Source: Aphidius gifuensis (taxonomy: Eukaryota > Arthropoda > Insecta > Hymenoptera > Braconidae). Taken from it: 64,000 bases of DNA. Of the stretch, positions 31,590 to 43,888 are shown piece by piece. The stretch covers positions 11,868,469 to 11,932,468 of the forward strand of contig NC_057790.1 in NCBI RefSeq assembly GCF_014905175.1, given 5' to 3'. Within the stretch, counting starts at the first letter, position 1. Every line of letters starts with the position of its first letter. The notes under the pieces are model-generated. The model was given only the letters and a program-made list of their open reading frames with translations, ran no database searches and had not been told where the DNA came from. The position numbers and the translations under genes were made by a program.

Positions 31590-32060
31590 TAGTGTATTAG
31601 CTTTCAGTGTCTGTACTTTTTACCAAGTTGAACCCAGATGCGATCTGAAATACTTCCACGAATTCCCAGTCAGTATTTTAGATCATAGTGTGACAGAAAT
31701 TATTTACCAATCAACTAGTTACATTAAATTTGTAGCTATTGTTGGAATAATATTCATAAAATAATAATATTGATTGATGATAATCATATATAGAGCTTCT
31801 AGTGCCTCTAATTTATACAAAGTTAAATCTCGATGCGATCTGAAATACTTCTACGAATCCCCAGTCGGTATTTCAGATCATAGTGACAAAAATTATTCAC
31901 CAATCAACTAGTTGATAAATTTCTAGCTATTGTTGGAATAATATTTATAAAATAATAATAATATTTATTGACAATAATAATATATAGAGCTTCTAGTGCC
32001 TGTACTGTTTACCAATTTTTTATTCGCCAAGATCTGAAATACTTCTGAGAGATATCCATG
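31590..32060. repeat. Tandem repeat, about 200 bp units, 2.5 copies
   Basis: Units share GAGCTTCTAGTGCCT, GCGATCTGAAATACTTC, CCAATCAACTAGTT and GCTATTGTTGGAATAATATT. The third unit is partial. The open frame in unit 1 is not kept in unit 2, so it is not a gene. Confidence 0.7.
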
Positions 32061-32425
32061 GCATTATTTTGGATGGCAGCAAGAAAATAATTGGTGTATA
32101 TACCGAAAAACCTAGCTTCAGATAGTATTTTAGATCGCAGTAAAGTGACTATTGATAGATGGCGTAAGACACCTGCGTGCGCCGTTTGTTGATAAATTTT
32201 TTGAAAAGATGCCTTCGTAATGGTAAATTAACGGCCTTGCCACTAAAATCGGTATCAGTCTGAACTATATAAATTTCTAATGGATTTCTTATTTTTTTAT
32301 TTCACTTATATTTTTAAAATTATTTTTTTATTTTTTTATTTTTTTTGGTAATACAATCATTTATGAATTGATTGATTATTTTTACTTTTAAGCTGAATGT
32401 TTGAACAAAAGAAGTTAAATAATAA

Positions 32426-33716
32426 ACAAAATCAAAAATATAATTTTTGTAAAAAACAAACTCGTTAAAGTTGTTCTTTACGTTAGCTTAGTACTACTGT
32501 ATATACTAAATTTCTATTCAATTTAACAAAAAAAAATAAAAAACTCAAACAAACGATGATAAATAATTTAGGAGAATTAAAGCTGCCTGTGTTTGAAAAA
32601 TAAAATCGAAATAAAAAAATATCACGTTTTATCCTTATTACACAAACAAACTTTAACGCCGCGGTTTTCTTCACAATTCCAAGATTAGGTTTTTCAGACG
32701 AAAACTTTCCAGCAAAGATGCAATTTGATGATCAACAATCTCACTATTTTGCATATATCTTGTTATTGGATTAACTTTTCAGCTTGTCTTTAGATGAGCT
32801 TGATATTAGATTTTTTGGTATTTGCAGGGTATTTCATATAAATTTTTTTGGAAACGTGAATTATATTTCTGTTTTTCTGTATTTTTTTGATAACTCCACC
32901 TTCCTTTACAGTTATCACAACACTAGTACAGCTGTAATTGAGTTGCTGATGAATAACAATCAATAAATCAATCAATGCAAACGACAACTATTCTTGTTTA
33001 CCTGGGATAGGCATAAAGAAAAGATTTTTTAATTTCTTCTTTTTCAATTTAAAATAGGCTATTTCGGAGTTACACCACATATTTGAGTCCTCTTAAAGAA
33101 AAAATTTGTCAGCTGTACGTGATTAATAATCGAAAAAAATTTTTGTCAAATACGCCCTGGTAGAAATATTTCTCCGACTTTACTCCAACTTTTTTTCAAC
33201 TTCTTTCTAACTTTTCTCCAACCATGGGTCATTTTCGTAAAAAGGTGGAGAAAGTTGGAAAAAAGGCGGAGAAAGTTGGAGAAATATTTCTACCAGGGCG
33301 TGCATACGAAATCTGTTTCCTAATAATTTGACGTTTCTATTGAAAAATTATTTATTTGCATGTGATACAATATCGAGTCTTAGATGAAAGTATTGTCGAT
33401 TATTTCGAATGGACATATCATGAAATTATATTAAGTCTTAGCTGTCTGTCAACCTGATCTTGGAATTGTGAAGAAAACCGCGGCGTTAAAGTTTGTTTGT
33501 GTAATAAGGATAAAACGTGATATTTTTTTATTTCGATTTTATTTTTCAAACACAGGCAGCTTTAATTCTCCTAAATTATTTATCATTGTTTGTTTGAATT
33601 TTTTATTTTTTATTGTTAAATTGAATAGAAATTTAGTATATACAGTAGTACTAAGCTAACGTAAAAAACAACTTTAACGAGTTTGTTTTTTACAAAAATT
33701 ATATTTTTGATTTTGT
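32426..33716. mobile_element. Fold-back element with 260 bp inverted arms
   Basis: Left arm 32426-32685 and right arm 33457-33716 are the same length and nearly perfect complements, including GTTAAAGTTGTT and CGCCGCGGTTTTCTTCACAA. The paired 63-residue ORFs in the arms are the same repeat read twice and are not genes. It lies within the DNA that splits the protease of fragment D. The core contains another small MITE at 33153-33300. Confidence 0.85.
33153..33300. mobile_element. Small palindromic MITE (CGCCCTGGTAGAAAT)
   Basis: A 148 bp palindrome begins CGCCCTGGTAGAAATATTTC and ends with the complement. The inner part is built from GGAGAAAGTTGGA words. It is nested inside the fold-back element. 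Its ends resemble the CCCAGGTAGAAAT ends of the 2823-5467 element. Confidence 0.75.
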
Positions 33717-33734
33717 ATATTATATTTAACTTTC

Positions 33735-33845
33735 ATGGAGTGTTCATGTGTAATGATATACCGAAAAATGAACCATGGAGTGTTGAATGTGGTGTCGTTA
33801 ATTTTGATAATAAAGAGATTAATGGTACACACTGCACTGAGAGAA
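33735..33845 (+). pseudogene. Adenain-like protease fragment (Polinton fragment D)
   Basis: HGVFMCNDIPKNEPW, CGVVNFDNKEINGTHC match the FRGVFMRNDL ... GTHW part of the protease of element A, up to the catalytic His. The sequence then becomes unrelated. This is the downstream part of the gene begun at 30594; about 3.1 kb of inserted DNA lies between. Confidence 0.65.
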
Positions 33846-34831
33846 TTTTTTTGTTATTTTTAAGTTAAAATTTTTTTATAATTACGGGGTAGCCACTAAA
33901 AACTGGGCCAAGACGACAACACCGTAATTTGTAGAAGATAGTTTGTTCATTTTCGTGCGTCAGAAAGAAAAGTTAACGCACGAATATTGGAATTCGAGTT
34001 TTATAAGTACGTACAAGATACTTCTATATGTATTGATATAAAATAAAATTTGAAATAAAAATTATTATTCTTTGGGTTGAATAAAAAAGTTAACATTCAA
34101 ATGATAAAGTCTGCCAATGTTAGTCTACCATTATGTTTTCTTAAAGATTGTTCAAATTATTTTTTGGAAAATATAATAATAAATAATTTTTTTGAACCTA
34201 ATCTTTTGTATAATTTATATAATTGCTTCTTCTTTAACCAAAAAAATAAGCATCACAATTTGTCATTAGTGACAATTAAAATTTTATTTACCAGTTTCTG
34301 TACTGTCAATTATGTGATAATAAAAATTATACAATCATTAAATAATAAAGAAAGTGTGTTTCAAAATGTTGAAACTTTTGATCAATCTTATACTCGAGAT
34401 ATGTGTTGTGTTACATGAAATTACATAAAAAAACTTCAGTGTAAACACCCAACTTCATGATATACTTCAGATAAATAATACGAAAAAATATTATTTATAC
34501 AAAAAAAAAAAAAAAAAAACATATGCAAACACGCGCCGAAGGCGCGTAATCGGTCTTGTTTATATAAATTATACACATACAATGGTATTTTTTATCCACT
34601 TAAAATTACTACTATTCATATTTATATTATCATTTTTTATTACACAGAAATCATAGTTATCAATCTTAACATACTTGGAATATTTAATAAAACTGACAAT
34701 ACGTTGTATATTTTAAAACAAGCATACTTTATAAATTACGACCAATATTTCACAATGTATGGTACACCCTCAAAAGTTCGTGTCATATAAGTTACAATGC
34801 ATCCAGCTAGATCAGAGTCATAAAAACCAGA
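33846..34831. other. AT-rich stretch without a gene
   Basis: Only chance ORFs are seen (the longest plus-strand one, 34077-34418, is AT-rich with no recognisable features). A poly(A) run of about 20 lies at 34500. Confidence 0.45.
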
Positions 34832-35645
34832 CTATTCAAACAATTGAGAAAAAACTTGATATGCCTGAATATGTTCATCGAAATATATATCTGTGAATAA
34901 TTTTCCAACTATATAATTTTTATTTTCATCAATTACAAATATTTCTTTTACGCTTAAAAATTGGGGACCATTATCAGATGGTATCATGAGAAGGCAATCT
35001 ACAGAGATTTCTTGCCCTTCATAATTCATTTTTTTTAGACTAAAATGACTATTTGAATTTTTTAACTGTGATGGTAATAAATGATGAAAATTTCGATAAT
35101 ATTGCAATGATTCCAGCAAAATTTGTCTTTTTTCCGATTTACTATCTTCGATCGATGCTAGAGATATTAGAAAACGATTGTTTAAAATTAGTTGATGTTT
35201 TATCGCAACTGTTCGAGCTATATTGACGCGACATGTGGTAGTTTTGGACGGTTTTTTCCCTTCTTGATTTTTACTTTCATATCGCATTGCACAATATTTC
35301 CAAAATGGCCCCGAAACACTTAAAACTGTTGGATATCGAATCAATAAATGGTGCTTTGGTTTTAAAGAACCTGGAAATAATTTTTGCAATAACTGTAAAT
35401 AACTTGCTATTTGTTCAGAAAGGCTAATTTCGTCAGAAACATGAAAATGAGGATTTACTAATTTTTCGACAAGACGATGGAGGAGAATTAACAATCGCCA
35501 ATGAACATTTTCTCGAGGTATTAACGGACCAAGTATTAACGGAAGATGACGGATAAAACACAACATTTCAGAAGAAGACATTTTAATTTTTTTACTAGCA
35601 ATAAGATCCTCTGAAATTTCTGTTGGCTTATTTCTTGATTTACCA

Positions 35646-36557
35646 CACGGAGAGAAAAAAATATTAGGTTTTACTAAAAAAAAACACTGGATTTTACTAT
35701 GTTTTATAGTACTGGTGGATGTTTTGGGAAATTTAGCAACAGTTATCATGTAAACAGTGAGTTTTACTATGTTTGAGAATTTTAATCAGACGTAGTAAGT
35801 ATCATAATACTCAATCGTAAAAATGGCCATGTTTAAAATAAAAAGTACTATGTTGTATAGTCAAAAATATATTTGATTAAAAAAATATTTTACAAATTTG
35901 TCAATTTTTTTTCTGTTGTATTATTAACGCAGAAGCTTTTGTTTTGTTTTGTTTTTTTTTTTTTTTTTCACACTCTGAGCGGGGATCGAACCGACGAAGT
36001 ATGTATTGACGTGGAGTCGGATACGCTTTAGACCGCTCAGCTACGGGACTAAACTGGAATTAACGTAAAATTGACTCTTTTGTTTGGTATTTCGTCTTTC
36101 TGCATTTTTTACCATGTGAACATAGTAAAATTCGCTTCAAATATCGTAATTAATATAAAACACACAATAAAAATTAAATCGGGAATCGTATTTTTTAAAA
36201 TTGATGAGTAGTATAAATAACATTGTTTGAATTTAGGTACCGAATGATTATTTTAACGAGCGTCAATTGTCAATTCTACTATGCTAACATAATAAACATT
36301 AATTGACACATAGCACTTTGTATCTACAGTTTATTAAAAAAAAGAGATTTCGTTAGTACTTTCGACTATGTCTTCAGTAAAAAAAATCTTGTTCCATAGT
36401 TTGATTAGAAATGATTTAATTTACTATGTGCCTTTATTAAAATATATAAAATAAATAATAAAAAATATAAAAAAAATATTATATCTTATCAAAAATCCGA
36501 AAACATCCACCGATACTACACTAGCATAGTAGAACATAATATTTTTTTCTCTCCGTG
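35646..36557. mobile_element. MITE with CACGGAGAGAAAAAA ends, tRNA-like core
   Basis: CACGGAGAGAAAAAAATATT at 35646 is mirrored by the complement ending at 36557, giving 912 bp. It interrupts a glycine codon region of the transposase-like gene. Both inner flanks are rich in TTTTACTATG words. A tRNA-like sequence sits near the middle (35970-36050). Confidence 0.75.
35970..36050 (-). tRNA. tRNA-like sequence with long variable region, probable pseudogene
   Basis: On the minus strand TAGCTGAGCGGTCTAAAGC is a good box A with Leu/Ser-type D arm, and CGGTTCGATCCCCG a good box B. The spacing between them allows a long variable arm as in tRNA-Ser or tRNA-Leu. The acceptor end does not pair well. It is embedded in a MITE, like the other tRNA-like sequences of this window. 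Confidence 0.35.
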
Positions 36558-37304
36558 CATAGTCAAAACCTCGAACGTAGTTGTTTAGGTCAGTTACGGA
36601 AAGAAACTTTTTTACTTTGGTAAAATAGTGCAGTAACAGTCCCAAATCGTATTGGCAAATACCTTCAAATAAATCATGTATGACATCAACTACAACATTC
36701 TTTAATACATGAAAATCAATCTTGTCATGAAATATGCATCTTCCACTTATTCCCGTTTCTTTCAAGTTATTTTTCAATACATCTTCCTCGTAAATTACTT
36801 CAGTTCTCATTTGGCATTCTGATTCATAAAAAACATTTTCAATAGCTTTTCGCGGTGTGTAACAAAATCGACAAAAAAATGTTGCATTGAAAATTTCTGC
36901 AAAACCAAACAGCTGATGTATGGCTAAATTGTCTCCTATGATTAATATCAGTTTAAAAAAGATTGTCTGTTTGCCATCAGGTAAATCAATTTCAACACCA
37001 TGCTTCTCAAGAAAGTTTAATTCATCGATAAGCCTTCGAAAAAATAACAGTATTTTGGAAAACTTTTCTGAATGAATAAAAAAATATTTTCTAATTTGGA
37101 TGCTAAATTTGGTGGAAGACAAGCAACTGATATATAAACAGCACCGCATTTCGAAATTTCATTGTGACTACCAAGTGGATTATCATTTTCATAATCATCA
37201 TAATATAAATATGAAGGGAACACAATTTTTTCTCCAAATGTTTTACGCATATCTTTCCATAAACGACATTGCACAATGTTAGATATAAAATTTTCATTAT
37301 CTCA

Positions 37305-37700
37305 AAAATCGAGTTAAATTATCAAAAAAAACGGCTATTGATCGGTTACTTATCGTACAGCTATTAAAATAACGATTGATTCTCAAAATCAATAATGGTG
37401 ATCGATAAAACTCGTCAAGGAAAAAAAAATGTCCAAATAAAAATTTGACATCTCGAATAAATATTGGTTGTTTAGCTATAATTACAGCTATAGGCTAAGT
37501 AAATCGTATGCAAGTTTTGAAAAAATATCGATAGGTCGAAACCTATTCGAGATATCGAAATTTTTATTAGGACATTTTTTTCTCTCTGACGAGTTTTACC
37601 GATCACCATTATTGAATTTTAGAATTGATCGTTATTTTCATGGCTGTACGATATATAACCGATAAATAGCCGTTTTTTCGATAATTCAACTTGATTTTTA
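37305..37700. mobile_element. Fold-back MITE
   Basis: The halves are complementary: AACGGCTATTGATCGGTTA and ACTCGTCAAGGAAAAAAAAA on the left against GACGAGTTTTACCGATCACC and AACCGATAAATAGCCGTTTT on the right. About 395 bp, non-coding. It lies at the upstream edge of the middle piece of the transposase-like gene. Confidence 0.65.
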
Positions 37701-38129
37701 ACAGCTTTGCGCATGCGTGGGAATTTTCTTTGTATTTTTCCCGTAATCGTGAGGAAATTTTCTATAACAAACGAAAAAAAAAAACCTGTTGTTTGGGATA
37801 TGATCTTGCCTTATTTTAGTAATTTTCACATGGAAAAAAAAAATTTTTATAATGAACCCATCGTTATCCCATGATAAAATTTGAAAATCAAGCTAATCTC
37901 GTGCTCTACTATTTACAGTAAAAAAATCAGAATTTTAAAAAATGGCGAAACCGTAGTTTACTCTTGTGAAGGAGATGTTTTTTGATTCTGGCTCGGCGGT
38001 TAATGATGTTAAAAATAAAAAAAAAATCAGATGTACATCTGAGTCGATGACTAACTCAAAAAAAATATTTGTTTTCGAATCTGAGAGGGTGAGGGAAAAA
38101 ACCCTGTGAGTTGACATGGAATGCCCCAT

Positions 38130-38440
38130 ATACATATGTATGATTATATATAATAATATATAATAATATATAATAATATATAAGTATGTACAATTTCAAG
38201 ACAAATTTTTTGAACATTGTATACACTTATATATATTTATATATAAGTATATCTAATTATATATAATTGTATATCGTTATATGTAGTTGTAGACAGAAAA
38301 AAATTGTTTCGTCGACTTTTTATATAATTATATATCATTGTATACAGGATGAAGCGTAAGTCGCGAACAGTAGGTATACTACGAGATTGTACGTGAAATT
38401 TTAAATAGTACATGTTTTTACAGTTTGGGTCTACGACGCT
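38130..38440. repeat. Repeat shared with the 40150-41095 element
   Basis: The stretch with GTACAATTTCAAGACAAATT, TATGTAGTTGTAGACAG and CAGTTTGGGTCTACGACGCT recurs directly at 40150-40400 and inverted at 40850-41000. It is one arm of the surrounding MITE family. Confidence 0.75.
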
Positions 38441-39068
38441 TTGTCCCGACAATCTGTAACCTACAGCTCAAGAATGTTCAACAACCTGATTATATCAATC
38501 AGATCCTTGACCACTGGGGATTCTCGAGTTATCCTAAGATGTTGTTCAGTATTTACTCAAGGTTCAGGGGAAAACCCAATGTAAAAACCCTGAACGAACA
38601 ACATTTACAATTCTATTTTATATCTACAGTCAATTTTGTTCAATCAATAGAATATCTTCATTCAATCTATCTTTTTTTATTGATTTATTCTTCTCCTAGA
38701 TATTTGTCTTCTCCTAGATGATTAATTGTATTTATGATTGCAATTTAATTATTCCTCCATGTAGTATAATATCAACCTAAATAAGTAAATTAAGAAAACC
38801 TAAAAAAAAATATAATTTGCATAATTATGGTTATTATTTATTCATTTTCAAAGCGTCCTTTGAAAACAAACAACAGCAATTATCATTTTTACAAGTATTT
38901 TAATCTGTGGTGTACACCCATCAATAACCAAGTCACATTCATGCTCTTATACAGGCCATTGATGAGAATTTCTCATCAAAGGGACAACACATCCGCCATG
39001 ATTCCAAGGAATCATGCCAAGGCAGTGACTAAAAATTTTACCTAGGATTTTTATTTATTTATTTCTCA

Positions 39069-39360
39069 ACCTTGTTTCCTACTCGAAACAAGGAACCTCA
39101 GTCCATCGAGGGCCATTTTTACCTTAAACCTTGTTTCCTACATGAAACAAGGAACCTCAGTCCATCGAGGGCCATTTTTACCTTAAACCTTGTTTCCTAC
39201 ATGAAACAAGGAACCTCAGTCCATCGAGGGCCATTTTTTACCTTTAACCTTGCTTCCTACCTGAAACAAGGAACCTCAGTCCATCGAGGGCCATATTTAC
39301 CTTAAACCTTGTTTCCTACCTGAAACAAGGAACCTCAGTCCATCGAGGGTCATTTTTTAA
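39069..39360. repeat. 59-60 bp tandem repeat with internal hairpins, 5 copies
   Basis: CCTTGTTTCCTAC starts at 39070, 39129, 39188, 39248 and 39307. Each unit contains the palindrome CCTTGTTTC...GAAACAAGG followed by AACCTCAGTCCATCGAGG. The open frame here is a repeat translation. Confidence 0.85.
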
Positions 39361-39469
39361 AAATCCCATCTTACTTTTACTTGAAGTAAGAACTTCTAAT
39401 TTTTATTTCATGTATGCATAAATTCTGTTTACATGTAAACTATTTAGTTAATTTTATTTTAATGATTCT

Positions 39470-40149
39470 TTTTATTTTTATCACAACTATTTGCATAGTG
39501 GCCCAATTTTTAGCATTTGAAACAAACAATTCCAGATTTATTTTTATCAATTTTTTCTCCATTTGTCTTGTTTTTATCACAATAATAATTATTTTTTAGA
39601 ATAGTTCTTTCATATTTATGATGGTACTTATATTCGTTATTATTATAATTATTATTTTCTAGATTTGAATTATTTTCTCTAAATAACTGTATTATTTCTC
39701 CTCTCATTATTTTTCTTGATTCTTCTAGTTCCTTTTTGATTAAATTTCTAAATGCATTTAATTTATCATCGAATTCTTGTAAATTTTTTGCCATTTTAAT
39801 TCAGATGTTTGTTACTTTTTTAATATTGATTCAAATATTAATCACTCTTTTTTTTTTATTAATCAATGTTATTTCTTTTGTATTTTTATTTTCGATATTA
39901 CCCTTTCAAGCGTTTCATTAATCTTCTGACACCAATGTTACGTTTTAGGGTTAAAATAAATGATATCTCTCTTTTCTATTTAAATTAATAGGTCTTTATT
40001 CATTTGCTATTCTATTGCAACTGCAACTTAATTCTTTCTCTCATCTCTTTCCCGTTACTAAGGTCATCATTTGTTATTAACTAATTCTATATTGTCTGTC
40101 TCTGTCTATCATATAGGAGGAGGGAATGATTAACTTCATATTCGTAACA
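39470..40149 (-). mobile_element. 5' end of a Gypsy-type LTR retrotransposon
   Basis: On the minus strand a 214 bp LTR (40149-39936) runs from TGTTACG to CGTAACA. It is followed directly by TTGGTGTCAGAAG, a primer-binding-site pattern common in Gypsy elements. A gag frame (39794-39510) starts MAKNLQEFDDKLNAFRNLIK and ends in a zinc knuckle (CFKC then KLGHYANSC) with a stop codon between. The rest of the element is missing. Confidence 0.65.
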
Positions 40150-41095
40150 ATATAATAATATATAATAATATATAAGTATGTACAATTTCAAGACAAATTT
40201 TTTGAACATTGTATACACTTATATATATTTATATATAAGTATATCTAATTATATATAATTGTATATCATTATATGTAGTTGTAGACAGAAAAAATTGTCG
40301 ACTTTTATATAATATATCATGATATGAAGCAGTGATAGGCTACGTGAAATTTTAAATAGTACATGTTTTTACAGTTTGGGTCTACGACGCTTTGTGCCTG
40401 AGTTATTAACGTTTTAAGTTGACCAATCAGAATGGAGCGTCGTGAATTATTATCATTATGGCGTCTGAACCCACGTGTGTGTTTACGCGCCATGGATTAA
40501 AATGTTTTTGTTTTTTTAATTAATTCAAAATTCGAACGCCAGATAGAGCTAAATCATAAATTCGCTGGATAAATGCGCAGCTGCATACTCACACACACAG
40601 CACTCACACTAATTATGACAAAATGATCATTTTTAATTTAAAATCACATTTATATTTTTGATCACATTATGTGATTTATTTTTTGATCACATTTTAATTT
40701 AAAATACTTTTGTATTTTTTTGATCACATTATGTGATTTTTTTATCAATGTGATCAATAAATAAATCACATAATGTGATCAAAAATATAAATGTGATTTT
40801 AAATTAGAGAAGATCGAAGATGCTCGATTCTCATTGGTCAACTTAAAACGTTAATAACTCAGGCACAAAGCGTCGTAGACCCAAACTGTAAAAACATGTA
40901 CTATTTAAAATTTCACGTACAATCTCGTAGTATACCTACTGTTCGCGACTTACGCTTCATCCTGTATAGCTGTATATAATTATATCATATCATAAATCGT
41001 TGTATATAAATATATATAAATATACATAATTATATTATATTATATATTGTTGTATATAATTAAATATAAATATATATAATTATATATAAACCTTT
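40150..41095. mobile_element. Fold-back MITE with GATCACATTATGTGATC core
   Basis: The arms around 40330-40445 and 40830-40960 are complementary over CAGTTTGGGTCTACGACGCT, AGTTATTAACGTTTTAAG and TTGACCAATCAGAAT-like words. The centre has repeated TTTTTGATCACATTATGTG. Non-coding. It separates the N-terminal piece of the transposase-like gene from the rest. Confidence 0.7.
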
Positions 41096-41494
41096 TTTCC
41101 CGGGTGACATCTTTCGAAATTCTATCAATAATTTTTGCAAACAATGAGTCAACATCATTAATGATTTCTGATGCACGATTACGGGGCATGTCCGGGGAAC
41201 TGTATAACTTCGAGGCAAAAAGAACACGAAGATCAATATCCTCTGAAGTATTTACTGGATCAGAATTCGTTAATGATATTTCTTCTATTACTTCTTGAAA
41301 TAATAGTGAGTCGTTTTTTTTTTTGAGATTTCCGGAACTTGATTGCTCACTACAGTTTCTTCAACATCTTCTACTGGAATTGTATCGACTATTAGACGAG
41401 AATTATTATCGGTGCTATTTGATGATTCATCATTTGATAAATTCGCAAGTATTTCAGAATCTTCAGCTGTTTGTGATAAAAGTACCGTGGGCAT

Positions 41495-43888
41495 TTTTTT
41501 CTACTTTTTTAAACACGTTTGTTTTGGTAAAGTGAATTATTATCTCACTTATCGCTGTCCACGTCATTTTCACTTTAACCGAAACTTCCGGTAAAATGAT
41601 TTTTACGGTAAAATGAAAGTTACGCTTCCGGTAAAATGAAAGTTACGCACGGTAAAGTGAAAAAGACGTGTGGAGCGGAGAGTGAGATAATAGTTCACTT
41701 TACCACCGCAAACGCGTGGAAAAAAGTCGTAAAAAAATTGCCTCAGTGAGGAAAAATTAATTTTCAAAAGTGAGTGATACTGATTGAACCACATCAGCCA
41801 TTTTCTTAACGGTGGAGCTAGGTGACGATCTCATTTTGTTAAGACAATATTAATTATGTGGGTGTGAAAAATAACTTCAAAATTATCTTAATATTAATTA
41901 AACATATTAGGTTTTATTTAATAAGAAAAAAAAAAAAAAAATCTTTTTATTTAATGTGTGAAATGGGTAGGTCATGAAACTCCTTCAAGTTATTTTGGTC
42001 GTGCTACACTTTATGACCTATTTTTTTCCTGACATCTAACCTCACTTTTTAACTTATTTAACTTGATTTGTATAGATAAATACTTGATTATAGTTATTAT
42101 TTTCAATTAGCCTATACCCAGTCTATTTAATTTTAATTTTAATCAATTTTTGTCATATAAGAGTTCTAAACAACAGAAAGTGAAAAGTAAATATATTTTA
42201 AAATGTTTAATTTTTTATATTTTGATTCAAAAAAATTTTAAATTTTATTTATGATTAACGACTTGAGTACTTAATGAATTAATAAATCTAATGTAATTTG
42301 AAAATGACACCCTTGTGTTTTTTCCTATATACTTGAACAGTCGGTCAGCAACTACATCACGAATGGTCACTAACTTTAACACTCAATTTTCTGACGGTCA
42401 GTAACTACTTCATTTATGGATAAATATAAATAATTTTTTTTAAATATTAAATAAATAAAAGAAGCTATTAATTGAATTTTATCTTGTTTATCATGACCTA
42501 AACTACTCATATCAATCACTGTTTTTAATTTTTTCGGTAATGGGAATTAATTACGCATGTTTCAGACAGATTTTTTCCTTAGGTGGGTCAGTTACCCCTA
42601 CCGTTACTTTATGGTTTTACTTGTTTTTCGGATAATAATTTTTTTTTCATTTAATATTAAGGTTGATTCCCAGTCGCATCACCGAACCAATATTTATGCC
42701 ATGAAGGACCCGTATGTCAATAACGCTATGTTTTATTCCCGTGTCCTAAAATTTTTTGTGGCGCCACTGATGAAAAAACCAAGTTCTTTAGTAGTATGTG
42801 TGTGCGTGGCTACACACTAGCAAGCGAAGATTACATCGTACACTGAAACCATGCTTGTGTTCATGCCTGTGTGCTGCGCTTCTCGCGAAATTTTTGAATT
42901 TCAAAGTTATTTATTTTTTAAACGCGAAAGACGAAATACTAAAAACTCATATCAAAAAATTTGTCTTTTCTAGCACTACAAACTGATAGAACTTTAACGT
43001 TTTCTGTTGCGTTTTGAAAAAGTTATTAATAAAAATATTAGGTACCGCCTATACCTTGCGTGTTAAAGTTGTCAACTTTGACAGTAAATATCTCAAAAAA
43101 ACCGAACAAAAAAAAATTGAAAAAAATTGACAATGTAGATAATTATTTCATTTAAACATAAGATAAAAAAAAAAAAAATCAGTTGCGATTTCAGATTTTC
43201 AGAATCAACCTTAAATCAGCATAACTTGATCAATTATCAACTAAATTTTACCAAACCTAGACCAAAATTATGTGTTTTCATTGTAGCTTTTTTTTTACCT
43301 CAGTAATAATTTTTTAGATTTGATCAAGTTCAGCTGACAATTGATGTTATGCTGACTTAATATTAAGGTGGAAAAAAAATTATCATCAAGGTACAGAAAA
43401 ATCATGTCAAGCAAAGTTATAATTAAAAAAAATTAATCAGCGATAATTAAAACAAAAAGACAGTGCATAATTTTGGTCTAGGTTTAGTCGGAATGAATTG
43501 AAACATAAGATATAATAAGGGCATTAATTTAAGGTAGCACAAGATGAAAAATATATAAAAGCACAAAAATCGTGGATCGCACACAAAAAAAACACAAAAT
43601 TTCAGTATGATCAATAATTGTTTGTGCTCATATTGGTGTGCTAACTTTGTAAATATGGAAAACAGAGGTGTTTTGGATTAAGTTTGGGTATAGATAAATA
43701 CTAAATACAAACACAGATAGTAATTGTAATTAAGATAGTAGATATAGGTAGTAATTAAAAGTAAAACAGGTAGTATTGAAAGATATAGTGCGTGTACAAG
43801 ATTAATAAACAACTTTTGATCTTACCTGAACATGAATAAATAATGATTCTTGTCGGTCAGCTGTACTCAAACGAGTATTTTTAATAGC
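41495..43888. other. Stretch without a recognisable gene
   Basis: The region holds short local repeats (GGTAAAATGAAAGTTACGC near 41590-41650; complementary ACCTAGACCAAAATTATG words at about 43255 and 43460). ORFs are at background length with no domain features. Confidence 0.5.

Larger units (their letters stand above)
34832..41494 (-). pseudogene. Transposase-like gene split by several insertions
   Basis: Three separated minus-strand pieces fit one protein family seen, from memory, in many insect genomes as uncharacterised transposon-derived proteins. N-terminal piece 41494-41104: SEDIDLRVLFASKLYSSPDM. Middle piece about 37274-36558: FPSYLYYDDYENDNPLGSH, GDNLAIHQLFGFAE, CRFCYTP, DVIHDLFEGICQYD, with one frame change near 37020. 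C-terminal piece 35645-34832: LKPKHHLLIRYPTVLSVSG and a long tail ending SQLFE. Insertions at 37305-37700 and 38130-41095 and a MITE at 35646-36557 separate them. The family's enzymatic activity is not clear to me. No catalytic triad could be assigned. Confidence 0.55.

Noticed and set aside
32483..33659. Two near-identical 63-residue ORFs starting MKKTAALKFVCVIRI on opposite strands
   Set aside because: They are the two arms of one inverted repeat (32426-32685 and 33457-33716), so the likeness is a DNA-level palindrome and not a gene pair.
34077..34418. 113-residue Asn/Phe-rich ORF as a gene
   Set aside because: The composition is that expected from AT-rich DNA, with no motif, no promoter and no related copy in the window.
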